In this document: piece after piece, positions 18,313 to 26,039 of the stretch
Layout: every line of letters starts with the position of its first letter
How positions within the stretch are numbered: position 1 is the stretch's first letter
NCBI RefSeq assembly: GCF_000012725.1
Contig: NC_007406.1
Span: forward strand, 834,001-898,000
Origin: Nitrobacter winogradskyi Nb-255
GTDB lineage: Bacteria; Pseudomonadota; Alphaproteobacteria; Rhizobiales; Xanthobacteraceae
DNA length: 64,000 nt
Direction of reading: 5' to 3'
Position numbers and translations under genes: made by a program
The notes under the pieces: model-generated
Database searches by the model: none
Told to the model about the DNA's origin: nothing
The model's input: only the letters and a program-made list of their open reading frames with translations

Positions 18313-19061
18313 GCGCCGCCACACGCCGCCACAGCGCCGGTTTCGGTCTCGGCCTCGTTATGATGGCTATGGTTGCTGTGCTCGTTGGTCTCGGTGTCTG
18401 GCAGTTGCAGCGTGGCACGGAGAAGCATGCGCTGATTGCAGGACTCACCGAGCGATTGGCCGCTGAGCCTGTCACTTTGCCTGAACCTGCGGACTGGGCG
18501 ACATTCTCGCCGGCCAGGGACGAATTTCGTCGGGTGAGTTTTTCGGCGATCTACCAGGGGCCCGACGCGATGGTTTACAGTTCTGGCTCCGGATTGCGCT
18601 CGGACGTCGGGCTGGGCACATGGGCATTCCTAGCCGCTCGACTGAGCAACGGTAGCACGATCGTTGTCAATACGGGCTTCGTACAGAACACCATGCAGGA
18701 TCGCAGCCAGCAGGATATCGCCGTGAAACCATTGGTGACTGGCCAGCCTGTCGCGATGACCGGTTATCTCCGCTTCCCGGAAAAATCTGGCGCGTTGACT
18801 CCGTCCTCCAGTCTCGACAAGCGGCTGTGGTTCTCGCGCGACATCGGCGCGATGGCGCAGGCCCTCGGCTGGGGAAACGTTGCACCTTTCTATATCGATC
18901 TTGAGAAGCCGGTGCCTGCGAGCGGCGTTCCGAAGCCCGGACCGCTCGATGTGCATTTGAAGGATGATCACATCCAGTATGCCATCACCTGGTTCGGTCT
19001 TGCCGCGGCCGTGCTTGTTACGTTCGGCTTTTGGTGGCGCAGCCAACGCCGCGCGACGTAG
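18309..19061 (+). CDS. SURF1 family oxidase assembly protein
   Basis: Helps insert haem A into subunit I. At 250 residues from the ATG at 18309 it has the family length. The first transmembrane helix ends with the signature LGVWQLQRGTEKHALI near residue 28. NTGFV near residue 120 and the C-terminal HIQYAITWFGLAAAVLVTFG are conserved. The start is chosen because it overlaps the DUF983 stop (ATGA) and directly precedes the membrane helix; a longer in-frame start at 18189 runs through the DUF983 gene. Confidence 0.92.
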   Translation: MSAATRRHSAGFGLGLVMMAMVAVLVGLGVWQLQRGTEKHALIAGLTERLAAEPVTLPEPADWATFSPARDEFRRVSFSAIYQGPDAMVYSSGSGLRSDVGLGTWAFLAARLSNGSTIVVNTGFVQNTMQDRSQQDIAVKPLVTGQPVAMTGYLRFPEKSGALTPSSSLDKRLWFSRDIGAMAQALGWGNVAPFYIDLEKPVPASGVPKPGPLDVHLKDDHIQYAITWFGLAAAVLVTFGFWWRSQRRAT

Positions 19062-19107
19062 CATGCGCGGAGGGTAGATCCTTCCGAGATTGCGGCGCCG
19101 CTGCGAG

Positions 19108-19833
19108 TTACAGAAGCCCCGGCAGGTAAACTAACGCGAAGATGCTTATCCAGACGATCACGAGGAAATGCCAGAACAGGCTTAGCCGGTGCAGGCGCGA
19201 GACCGCGCCTGGAGCGGGATGAGTGTGTAGCGGTTTTCCGCCCGCATCCCGCTCCAAAATACTAGAATCGATTACGCTCATGGTTTTGGATCGATTCGAT
19301 CCAAAACCATCGTGATCCAGGGCGGGCCCGCGCCATGCGAGTTCGCCTCCCAGCAACGCGATCCAGATGAGGCCGAGGCTGACGTGAGCCCCGTGGGCGC
19401 CGATCAGCGTGAAGAAAGCGGAAAGAAAGCCGCTTTGCCACGGGCCGGCATGGGCGGCGGCCATGCCATAAAGCTCCAAAATTTCCGTGACGACAAAGCC
19501 AAGCCCGAGCACGAAGGTCAGCCCCAGCCAGATGATCGCGCGCCAACGTTGCCTGGCTGCCGCCGCGATGCTGGCGAAGCCGAGGGTTGCGCTGCTGGCC
19601 AGCAGCAACATGGTTTCGGGGAAGATGCGGGGCAGCCGGAGCAGAGGGCGTTCGGTCGATACGTCCGCGGCATCTCGCGTCATCGCGATGAAAATGGCGA
19701 ACAGCAGCGCGAAGATGATCGCATCGCTTACCAGGCAGAGCCGGAAACCGTAGGCTTTCTCCTCGATTGCGCGCCGGGCTGTTTCAGCATCGGCTTCATC
19801 GCCATGATCGGCGGTGATGAGGGCATCTGTCAC
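19108..19833 (-). CDS. CyoC-like quinol oxidase subunit III carrying an inserted repeat
   Basis: Subunit III of a bo3-type haem-copper oxidase, 241 residues with five hydrophobic helices. GPWQSGFLSAFFTLIGAHG and the last helix LHRLSLFWHFLVIVWIS match CyoC closely. Between the fourth helix (ELAWRG) and RLHRLSLFW there are about 37 extra residues, encoded by a copy of interspersed repeat family 2 (19214-19319). The frame remains open, so a full-length product is possible, with the insert in the loop before the last helix. It is translationally coupled to cyoB (four-base overlap). No cyoD gene follows. Function could be impaired. Confidence 0.82.
   Translation of the reverse strand: MTDALITADHGDEADAETARRAIEEKAYGFRLCLVSDAIIFALLFAIFIAMTRDAADVSTERPLLRLPRIFPETMLLLASSATLGFASIAAAARQRWRAIIWLGLTFVLGLGFVVTEILELYGMAAAHAGPWQSGFLSAFFTLIGAHGAHVSLGLIWIALLGGELAWRGPALDHDGFGSNRSKTMSVIDSSILERDAGGKPLHTHPAPGAVSRLHRLSLFWHFLVIVWISIFALVYLPGLL
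19214..19319 (+). repeat. Interspersed repeat family 2, copy B, inside cyoC
   Basis: The element starts GCGGGATGAGTGTGTAGCGG, has TTTTCCGCCCGCATCCCGCT and CAAAATACTAGAATCGATTA, and ends ACCATCGTGATCC. It aligns with 7518-7630 with a handful of substitutions and two short gaps. The palindrome GGTTTTGGATCGATTCGATC is very regular. Read on the minus strand it is translated in frame as part of the CyoC-like protein. Confidence 0.88.
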
Positions 19834-21803
19834 GTCGGCGCCTCGCGGCCAAGCGCTGGCGAGATGAGGCGGCGGCTTTCGATCGCTTCGACGTCGCTTG
19901 CGGGGAGGCGCTGGCCGGCATGATCATGAAACGTCTGCGAGAGCACCGCGGCGAACATGCCTAACCCGCCGACAGCCGCCAGCCACCAGATGTGCCAGAT
20001 CATTGCAAAGGCGAATACGAAGGACATCGCACCCAGCATGACGCCGGCGCTGCTCTTGCCGGGCATGATGATGTCATGGAAGCGTGCGGGTCCTTGATCC
20101 GCTGTTCCCGCCTGCTTCATGGTCCACCACGGATCGATGCCCTGCACCGGCGGCACGGCGGCGAAGTTATAGGCCGCCGGCGGGGAGGCCGTCGCCCATT
20201 CGAGTGTCCGGCCATTCCATGGATCGTTGCTTGAGGCCGCAAGCGCTTTGCGGTCGCGGATGCTGACGGCGATCTGGATGGCCAGAAAAGCGACGCCGCA
20301 TACGATGAGGAGGACGCCGGCCTGCGCGGCGATGAGATAGGGCTGCCACTCGGCGACATCACTGCGATTGAGGCGCTGCGGCATGCCCATGAGGCCGAGG
20401 ATGTACAGCGGCATGAAGGCCAGACCGAAGCCGACGAGCCAGCACCAGAAGGCACGTCGACCCCATTTTTCCTCCAGTCGAAAACCGAATGCCTTCGGAA
20501 ACCAATACTGATAGCCCGCGAAATAGCCGAACAGCGCGCCGGGGATCAGCAAATTGTGGAAATGCGCCACCCGGAAAGTTGTGTCGTGGATGCCGGCCGG
20601 CACCACCGCGAACAAGAAGCCCGTAATGCCGCCTATGAGGAACGTGACGATATACCCGAGCGTGAACAGCATCGGGACCGAGAATCGCACCTCGCCACGA
20701 TAGATCGTGAGCGACCAGCAAACGATTGTCACGATGGTCGGCACGGCGATGAGCGGAGCTGCACGGCCAAAGAAGGCGCTCACGTCGGCAGCCGAGCCGA
20801 TGGTCAGAAAATGGTGCAGCCAGACGACCAGTGACAGCACGGTGATCGCGATCATGGAGTAGACGAGAGCCGCATAGCCGAACAACCGCCGTCCCGAGAA
20901 TGTCGCCACGACTTCCGAATAGATGCCGCAAGCCGGCAAGATCAGGATGTAGACGTGCGGATGCCCCCAGATCCAGAACAGGCTGACATAGTTCGCGACG
21001 CCGTTACTGCCCGCAAAAAACTGCATGCCGAGATGACGGTCGAGACCAAGCAGCGTCGCGGCAACGATCAAGGCAGGATAGGCAGTGATGATCAGGATGC
21101 TGGTGCAAAGCGCCGTCCAGGTAAACAGCGGCATCGCCATCAACTTCATGCCGGGCGCGCGCCGCTTGACGATCGTGACGAGAAAACTGATTCCCGCCAG
21201 TATGGCGCCGATGCTGCTGAGCAGGACCGCCCAGATCCAGTAATCGACGCCGACGTCCGGGCTGAACTGAATTCCCGATTGAGGCGGGTAGGCGGTCCAG
21301 TAGGCGGCCGAGAAGCGGCCGACGACAAGCGATATCATCACCAGTGCCGCGCCCGACACGGTCAGCCACAGGCCCGCCGCGTTCATGAACGGAAATGCGA
21401 CCTGGCGCGCACCGATCTGCTGCGGAATGATGATGCTGAACAGACCGAGCACGAACGGCATCGCCACGAAGAACATCATGATGGTGGCATGAGACGTGAA
21501 GATCTGATCGAAATGGTCCGGTGGCAGATAGCCGTGCGGTTCGAATGCAAAGGCCTGCTGGGTGCGTATCATCAGAGCGTCGACGACGCCGCGCACCAAC
21601 ATGATCAGCGCCAGGATCACGTACATGATGCCGATCTTCTTGTGGTCGAGGCTCAAGAGCCATTCGGACCACAAATAGCGCCATCGACCGAGCCATGTGA
21701 TGAGCACGGCCACGCCCAGCCCGCCGCATACGACGGTCAGCGCTCCTGCCATGGCGATGCCGCTGTAAAAAGGCAGGGCGTCGATCGTCAGCTTACCGAG
21801 CAT
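19830..21803 (-). CDS. CyoB-like haem-copper quinol oxidase subunit I lacking D/K-channel residues
   Basis: A 657-residue protein that aligns along its whole length with E. coli CyoB, from MLGKLTIDALPFYSG to the extra C-terminal helices (MIWHIWWLA). Haem and CuB ligands are present: H105, H281, H330-H331, H414 and H416, plus the cross-link Tyr285. The ubiquinol-site residues R71, D75, H97 and Q100 are present too. Proton-channel residues differ: Gln134 replaces the D-channel Asp (GARQVAFPF), His283 replaces the gating Glu (WGHPHVYIL), and Thr359 replaces the K-channel Lys (VPTIVTI). The likely reaction is quinol oxidation with oxygen (or NO) reduction and altered proton uptake. No cyoA is adjacent. 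Confidence 0.88.
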   Translation of the reverse strand: MLGKLTIDALPFYSGIAMAGALTVVCGGLGVAVLITWLGRWRYLWSEWLLSLDHKKIGIMYVILALIMLVRGVVDALMIRTQQAFAFEPHGYLPPDHFDQIFTSHATIMMFFVAMPFVLGLFSIIIPQQIGARQVAFPFMNAAGLWLTVSGAALVMISLVVGRFSAAYWTAYPPQSGIQFSPDVGVDYWIWAVLLSSIGAILAGISFLVTIVKRRAPGMKLMAMPLFTWTALCTSILIITAYPALIVAATLLGLDRHLGMQFFAGSNGVANYVSLFWIWGHPHVYILILPACGIYSEVVATFSGRRLFGYAALVYSMIAITVLSLVVWLHHFLTIGSAADVSAFFGRAAPLIAVPTIVTIVCWSLTIYRGEVRFSVPMLFTLGYIVTFLIGGITGFLFAVVPAGIHDTTFRVAHFHNLLIPGALFGYFAGYQYWFPKAFGFRLEEKWGRRAFWCWLVGFGLAFMPLYILGLMGMPQRLNRSDVAEWQPYLIAAQAGVLLIVCGVAFLAIQIAVSIRDRKALAASSNDPWNGRTLEWATASPPAAYNFAAVPPVQGIDPWWTMKQAGTADQGPARFHDIIMPGKSSAGVMLGAMSFVFAFAMIWHIWWLAAVGGLGMFAAVLSQTFHDHAGQRLPASDVEAIESRRLISPALGREAPT

Positions 21804-21975
21804 ATCAATTGGTCTTCGAACGGGGAGGGCCGCAGCGCGATCGGCGACAAATCAGACGGCGCATACGCCAGTCGTGCAAGAGTACCGGGTAGGGTTGCGG
21901 GGTCAATTGAAATCGCGGGCAGCGCCGCCGCAATCGCTCGGACCCGGGCCTGACATCGCTCGAAATCTGCCCGTT

Positions 21976-23508
21976 TCACCCCGGAGGGATGATCTTGATG
22001 ATGTTGTAATGAGTCTTGCCCGAGACGATGCTATCCTTTTCGATCAAGTGCAGTTCGGGCCTGGTTTGAAGCACGGCACGCTGATGTTCGGGACGCAGAA
22101 CCGCGATGGCCGGGACGTTCAGTTCAGCCAGTTCATCCAACGCGATCGTGCTTATCGGTCCCCGCACGTAAACCAGCATGTTGAAATCGGTCGAATCTCC
22201 GCCTGCGACGTAGAGCGGCTTCGAATCTCCCTTGAGGATGGCATCGATGGCCTGGCCGGCCAGGCGGCTTTCCTGGAACAGGTGCGGAACGACGGGCATC
22301 ACTATCCAGCCTCGGACGAGCAGGCCGCCAAAGATCATGCAAGTCACGACCAGGGCGGGCGCGATGACACGGGGGTGGCTGTGACGCCAGTTCTCAAACA
22401 GCAGCCCGCAGATCACTGCTAGCGTCATGGTTCCCGGCATAGCATAACGCGCCGCCACTTTGCCCGGCCAGAACAGCAGAACGAGGGTGCAGGCGACAGA
22501 GTAAAGGATCGCGGCAAGCAGCAGGTCATCTCGCATATCGCGTCGGCCATCTCGCCATCTGTCGATAGCGATCATGATTGCGGGACCTATCAGGATGGAG
22601 CCCGGCAGAAATTCCACAGCCAGGCTCTTGACGAAATCAAGATGTCCAAGAACCGTCGCCAGGACGTCGGTCGTCTGTGTCAGACGGGAGTGAGCTTTCC
22701 AGGTATCGGCGTCGCCCGTCTGATAAACAAGGCCATACCAGCCGCCGATGACGAGTCCGGCGCCGATATGCGCCGCGATGAATCCTGGAATCTGATCACG
22801 CTGTCTCAAGAGGATGTAAGCGCCAACGCCGAGCGTGAAGTATGCGACCTCCTGCGGTCCCTTGGTCAGGCCGGCGAGGGCGATCAAAACGCTGATACAG
22901 AGCCATCGTCCGGGTGTTATGCCCTTGTCACGCGTTCCATGCCACCAGATGCAGAATGCGCTGAACAGCAGGACCGAAAGGACGATGTCAGGTTCGGCAT
23001 TGATGAATTTGGGCGCGACGACGGGCATGCTGATCCAGCAAAGCGCGCCGAAAATCGCAGCGCTCTTGCCGGTCATGGATCTGAGCAGACTGTAGATCAG
23101 CAGCGCTCCCGCAAGGAAGAAGCAAAGGTGGGGGATGCGCAGCGACCATAGCGTGACGCTCCCTGTTGCTTCACCGAAGAAGGCAGCTAGCCAGGATAGT
23201 AGAACCGGCCGCTCGGCAAATCTCTCGCCATAGACGAAGGGGGTCAGCCAATGGCCATCCTCGACCGCGCCTCGCGCCATGGCGATGATCCTGCCCTCCT
23301 CAAGATTGGATGCGCGGATGATCGTGGCGGGTATGGCCTGAATCCAGAAGAGACCGATGACCCATAAAATGGGCCATCGTGACCTGTCTAAATCGGAAAA
23401 TTTCGCAAGAAGCCATGCGCCGGGGACGAAAACCTTGTCCCACAATTGACCGGCAGCCGAACGCCCGCTGGCTTTGTCCAGGCGCATTGTGTTCCTTCTG
23501 GAACTCAT
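21976..23508 (-). CDS. ArnT/PMT-like membrane glycosyltransferase
   Basis: A 510-residue multispanning protein of the GT-C superfamily (dolichyl-phosphate-mannose mannosyltransferase or ArnT-like). The N-terminal periplasmic loop has the acidic pair in NLEEGRIIAMARG near residue 70, then WLTPFVYGERFAERPVLLSW, matching the substrate-binding region of ArnT-type enzymes. About ten hydrophobic helices follow, then a soluble C-terminal part. The donor is probably an undecaprenyl-phosphate sugar, the acceptor unknown. It is upstream of the cyoB gene on the same strand with a gap of 172 bases. Confidence 0.78.
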   Translation of the reverse strand: MSSRRNTMRLDKASGRSAAGQLWDKVFVPGAWLLAKFSDLDRSRWPILWVIGLFWIQAIPATIIRASNLEEGRIIAMARGAVEDGHWLTPFVYGERFAERPVLLSWLAAFFGEATGSVTLWSLRIPHLCFFLAGALLIYSLLRSMTGKSAAIFGALCWISMPVVAPKFINAEPDIVLSVLLFSAFCIWWHGTRDKGITPGRWLCISVLIALAGLTKGPQEVAYFTLGVGAYILLRQRDQIPGFIAAHIGAGLVIGGWYGLVYQTGDADTWKAHSRLTQTTDVLATVLGHLDFVKSLAVEFLPGSILIGPAIMIAIDRWRDGRRDMRDDLLLAAILYSVACTLVLLFWPGKVAARYAMPGTMTLAVICGLLFENWRHSHPRVIAPALVVTCMIFGGLLVRGWIVMPVVPHLFQESRLAGQAIDAILKGDSKPLYVAGGDSTDFNMLVYVRGPISTIALDELAELNVPAIAVLRPEHQRAVLQTRPELHLIEKDSIVSGKTHYNIIKIIPPG

Positions 23509-23624
23509 GTCAGGGGTGGGCGGTTGCCGTGAGGCTGCGAACGAGGCTGCAAACAGCGTGGAACTGATCCGACTTCTCTGTGGACGGAGGCGTCACCGCA
23601 CTCGGCGGAATCTCGTCGGGTCGA

Positions 23625-24371
23625 TCAATCCTCCTGCGCGCTCTCAAGGTCCTTCACCTTGAGGCCATGCTCGATGAAAAAACGGTACTGTCTGGAATTC
23701 TCTTCGTAGAACGGCTTATCCTCGACCGGCCCGTAGAGTTCAAAGGCGTAGTTATTGAACTCGCCGGACGGCGACTCGTCCTTGAACGAGGACAGTTCTA
23801 AAATCACGCCGAAAGACGGCGCGCGCAGAACCTTCAATTGATCGATCAGCTTGGATGCGGCCTTCTCCGACCTCCGCTGCAACGTGATCACCGCCGGCGG
23901 CCAGTTCTGATGATCCGGAAATGAGCATACGACCGAATACAGGCGCGTGGCGGCAGGCGGGGAATTGGGGTCGTTCGGATTATAGCTGCCTCGTTTATTC
24001 AACCCTGATGCCGTCACCGTCCGGCCCGTCCTCCAGGTGACCTCGTCGCCGCTCTTGAGCTTGACCGTAAACTCGGTATCGGCCGGAATCCAATGCTTGC
24101 TGTCGTCCGCACGCGCCAGAATTCCGCCGCCGGCTTCCCGCGGACGCCATAAGATGAAGCACCAGTTGATGAAAACCGGGCAGATGCGGATGGATGCTCC
24201 GATGCTCCGACCCAGCAGGCTGTGCCAGAACTCGCCTTCCCTGGCGTTCTCGAATTGGGCAAGTTCGGGCGATGAAGCCTGAAGCAGCTTCAGTCGCGGC
24301 ACTTCCACGTTGCCAAGACTGCCCAGACCGGGATGGTCCAGCAGGAACGCAGGCAAGCGCGACTTAGCCAT
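23625..24371 (-). CDS. Phage-like conserved hypothetical protein
   Basis: A 248-residue soluble protein. The pattern PRLKLLQASSPEL near residue 25, followed by RICPVFINWCFILWRPRE and GGGILARADDSKHW, resembles proteins of unknown function that occur in early regions of tailed phages. The C-terminal half is beta-rich (TRLYSVVCSFPDH, FGVILELSSF), then a charged tail ending ESAQED. There are no other phage genes beside it, so it may be a remnant of an old prophage or a domesticated gene. I cannot assign a function. Confidence 0.55.
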   Translation of the reverse strand: MAKSRLPAFLLDHPGLGSLGNVEVPRLKLLQASSPELAQFENAREGEFWHSLLGRSIGASIRICPVFINWCFILWRPREAGGGILARADDSKHWIPADTEFTVKLKSGDEVTWRTGRTVTASGLNKRGSYNPNDPNSPPAATRLYSVVCSFPDHQNWPPAVITLQRRSEKAASKLIDQLKVLRAPSFGVILELSSFKDESPSGEFNNYAFELYGPVEDKPFYEENSRQYRFFIEHGLKVKDLESAQED

Positions 24372-25058
24372 GTTAGTCTCCTAGGCCGTGGGAGGGAATT
24401 TGCGGCGCATGATCGGGGATTTCGTGCCGGGCTTCAATGGAATTCGGGATTAAAACTGAATTGTCGGCCGGCCCGCGACGCCTAACCAGGGCGCATCCGT
24501 ACGGTCCTCGTATGGACTCGGCGAGACGATGATGTGGCGTTGGGAGCTTTTCCAGGAAACCACCCCCGATCTCGCCAGTTGCAACCGTCCATCACAATGA
24601 ACCGGCGTCGCAGGCGCTCGCTCGATCATTGAAGAAACAACACTACAAAACCGCGATGGTTGTTCGGTCCGCTCGCCGTTCATTCAGCCTCGAATGTCGG
24701 GCCTGCCGCGTGATTTTAGCGGTTTGTACATTACATTACTTATTAGAGGGCGCCTACTATAGAGGACTAACGAGCTGAACGAGGAAGCATAATCTGGGAG
24801 TTGCCTGACTGAATTACGCAATTCGATCGGAAACAAACGCTAAGTCAGCCGTTGTTCTCTAATGGTGCTTCTTTGTGACGAAAAAAATGCTCGTTTAGCG
24901 GATTAACGCCCTTGCGTTTTCTAACGATTCTAGTCTAGCATAAGCCTACCGTCGCCGATCATGTGGGTCTGAGAACGACGGGTCACGAGCGGGAAACGTC
25001 TGTTGTCTAACATAAACTTAATGCCCGCCCGATCATATGGATCTGAGGACGAGGGATC
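24372..25058. promoter_or_regulatory. Upstream region of the nxr operon
   Basis: About 690 bases without a convincing gene. From 24715 on it becomes noticeably A/T-rich (for example TTTGTACATTACATTACTTA), unlike the GC-rich chromosome. As it precedes the cytochrome c-nxrA operon it should contain its promoter and any nitrite-responsive site. I could not define exact boxes. Two 36-base imperfect direct repeats lie at its end. Confidence 0.5.
24955..24990 (+). repeat. Direct repeat unit 1 upstream of nxr cytochrome c
   Basis: CCGATCATGTGGGTCTGAGA and the following 16 bases match the segment at 25029-25064 in 30 of 36 positions. The last bases CACGAGC correspond to CATGAGC of the real start codon, so this is a decayed duplicate of the ribosome-binding and start region. 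Confidence 0.8.
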
Positions 25059-25064
25059 ATGAGC
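25029..25064 (+). repeat. Direct repeat unit 2, including the cytochrome c start codon
   Basis: CCGATCATATGGATCTGAGG and onward, ending in ATGAGC, where ATG is the start of the cytochrome c gene. The GAGGACGAGGGATC part supplies the Shine-Dalgarno sequence. It is 74 bases downstream of its partner copy. Confidence 0.8.
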
Positions 25065-26039
25065 AAAAAGCCCCTAGCGTCGTGGCGATTTATGCCCGTT
25101 GTTGCGCTAGCTACGACAGCCATATGGGCAGCGTTGCCGACAATGGCTAACGCAGCCGATGCAGCGGCAGGTAAGAAATTATTCGATGATAAGACGTGCA
25201 GTGCATGTCACAGCATAGGCGGGGGGGATCTTGTCGGTCCCGACCTGAAGAATGTCACGAAAGAGCGTCCTCGTGAATGGCTGCATGAGTGGATCATGAA
25301 GCCTGACGCAATGATTGCCAAGAAGGATCCGGTCGCGGTCGAGCTCCTCGGCAAGTATAACGGCATGGAAATGCCGAATATGGGGCTCACCTCTGCTGAG
25401 GTCGATAATATCATTGCATTCCTCGAAGGTGGGGGTGCGGGTGCATCCTCGGCTGCTGCGGCGCCGGCCCTTAAGGGTGATGCTGAGAACGGCAAGAACC
25501 TGTTCACGGGTAATGAGAAGTTCGCCAATGGTGGGCCGCCGTGCATGGCTTGTCATAGTAGTGGCGGTCTCGGTGCGTTCGGCGGTGGTGCGCTTGGTCC
25601 TGATTTGACCACTGCTGCAAAGCGACTTGGTGGTGCGAGCGGTCTGTCCTCCTGGTTGGCTGGTTTGCCCACTCCGACCATGAAGGCGGTCTGGACGAAG
25701 CAGCCGCCGACTCCGCAGGAGCGTGCAGACGTTGCTGCCTTCCTGTCCCAGGAGGGGTTGGCCGTCCGTTCGGCCTCTGCGATTTGGCAGCTTGCGGGCC
25801 TGACAGGGTTGGGTGCTGTGGTTCTTTTGCTGATCGCGGGCTTCAGGTGGCGGAACCGATTGAAGTTCGGCGTGCGGCGCCCGATGATGGCTACGCCTAC
25901 TACCGGACGAAGCACCGGACCGTATAACGGTGGTTGGTTTACGGGTACGTATTCCGACGGCTGGATCGGAAGGTTTAAGGGTACTGACGGCAATAGCAAT
26001 AGGCCTCGCGGCCGGACGAACGCACCGAGGAGACACTGA
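25059..26039 (+). CDS. Dihaem membrane-anchored cytochrome c of the nitrite oxidoreductase cluster
   Basis: A 326-residue exported protein with a signal peptide (about residues 1-33, ending ANAADA) and two class I cytochrome domains. Haem sites are CSACH at 47-51 and CMACH at 162-166. MEMPNMGLT (near 105) offers the axial Met of the first domain. A hydrophobic helix at about 243-262 anchors it, followed by a basic, glycine-rich cytoplasmic tail of about 60 residues. It probably carries electrons from nitrite oxidation toward cytochrome c and the aa3 oxidase. The stop overlaps the nxrA start by one base (TGATG), so the genes are coupled. Confidence 0.9.
   Translation: MSKKPLASWRFMPVVALATTAIWAALPTMANAADAAAGKKLFDDKTCSACHSIGGGDLVGPDLKNVTKERPREWLHEWIMKPDAMIAKKDPVAVELLGKYNGMEMPNMGLTSAEVDNIIAFLEGGGAGASSAAAAPALKGDAENGKNLFTGNEKFANGGPPCMACHSSGGLGAFGGGALGPDLTTAAKRLGGASGLSSWLAGLPTPTMKAVWTKQPPTPQERADVAAFLSQEGLAVRSASAIWQLAGLTGLGAVVLLLIAGFRWRNRLKFGVRRPMMATPTTGRSTGPYNGGWFTGTYSDGWIGRFKGTDGNSNRPRGRTNAPRRH

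Noticed and set aside
21788-21979. A GTG-initiated 63-codon frame just upstream of cyoB, considered as a cyoA remnant
   Set aside because: It overlaps the cyoB start, and has no signal peptide, transmembrane hairpin or cupredoxin pattern of CyoA.
24450-24683. 77-codon minus-strand frame in the nxr leader
   Set aside because: Low-complexity composition and no family pattern; more likely noncoding regulatory DNA.
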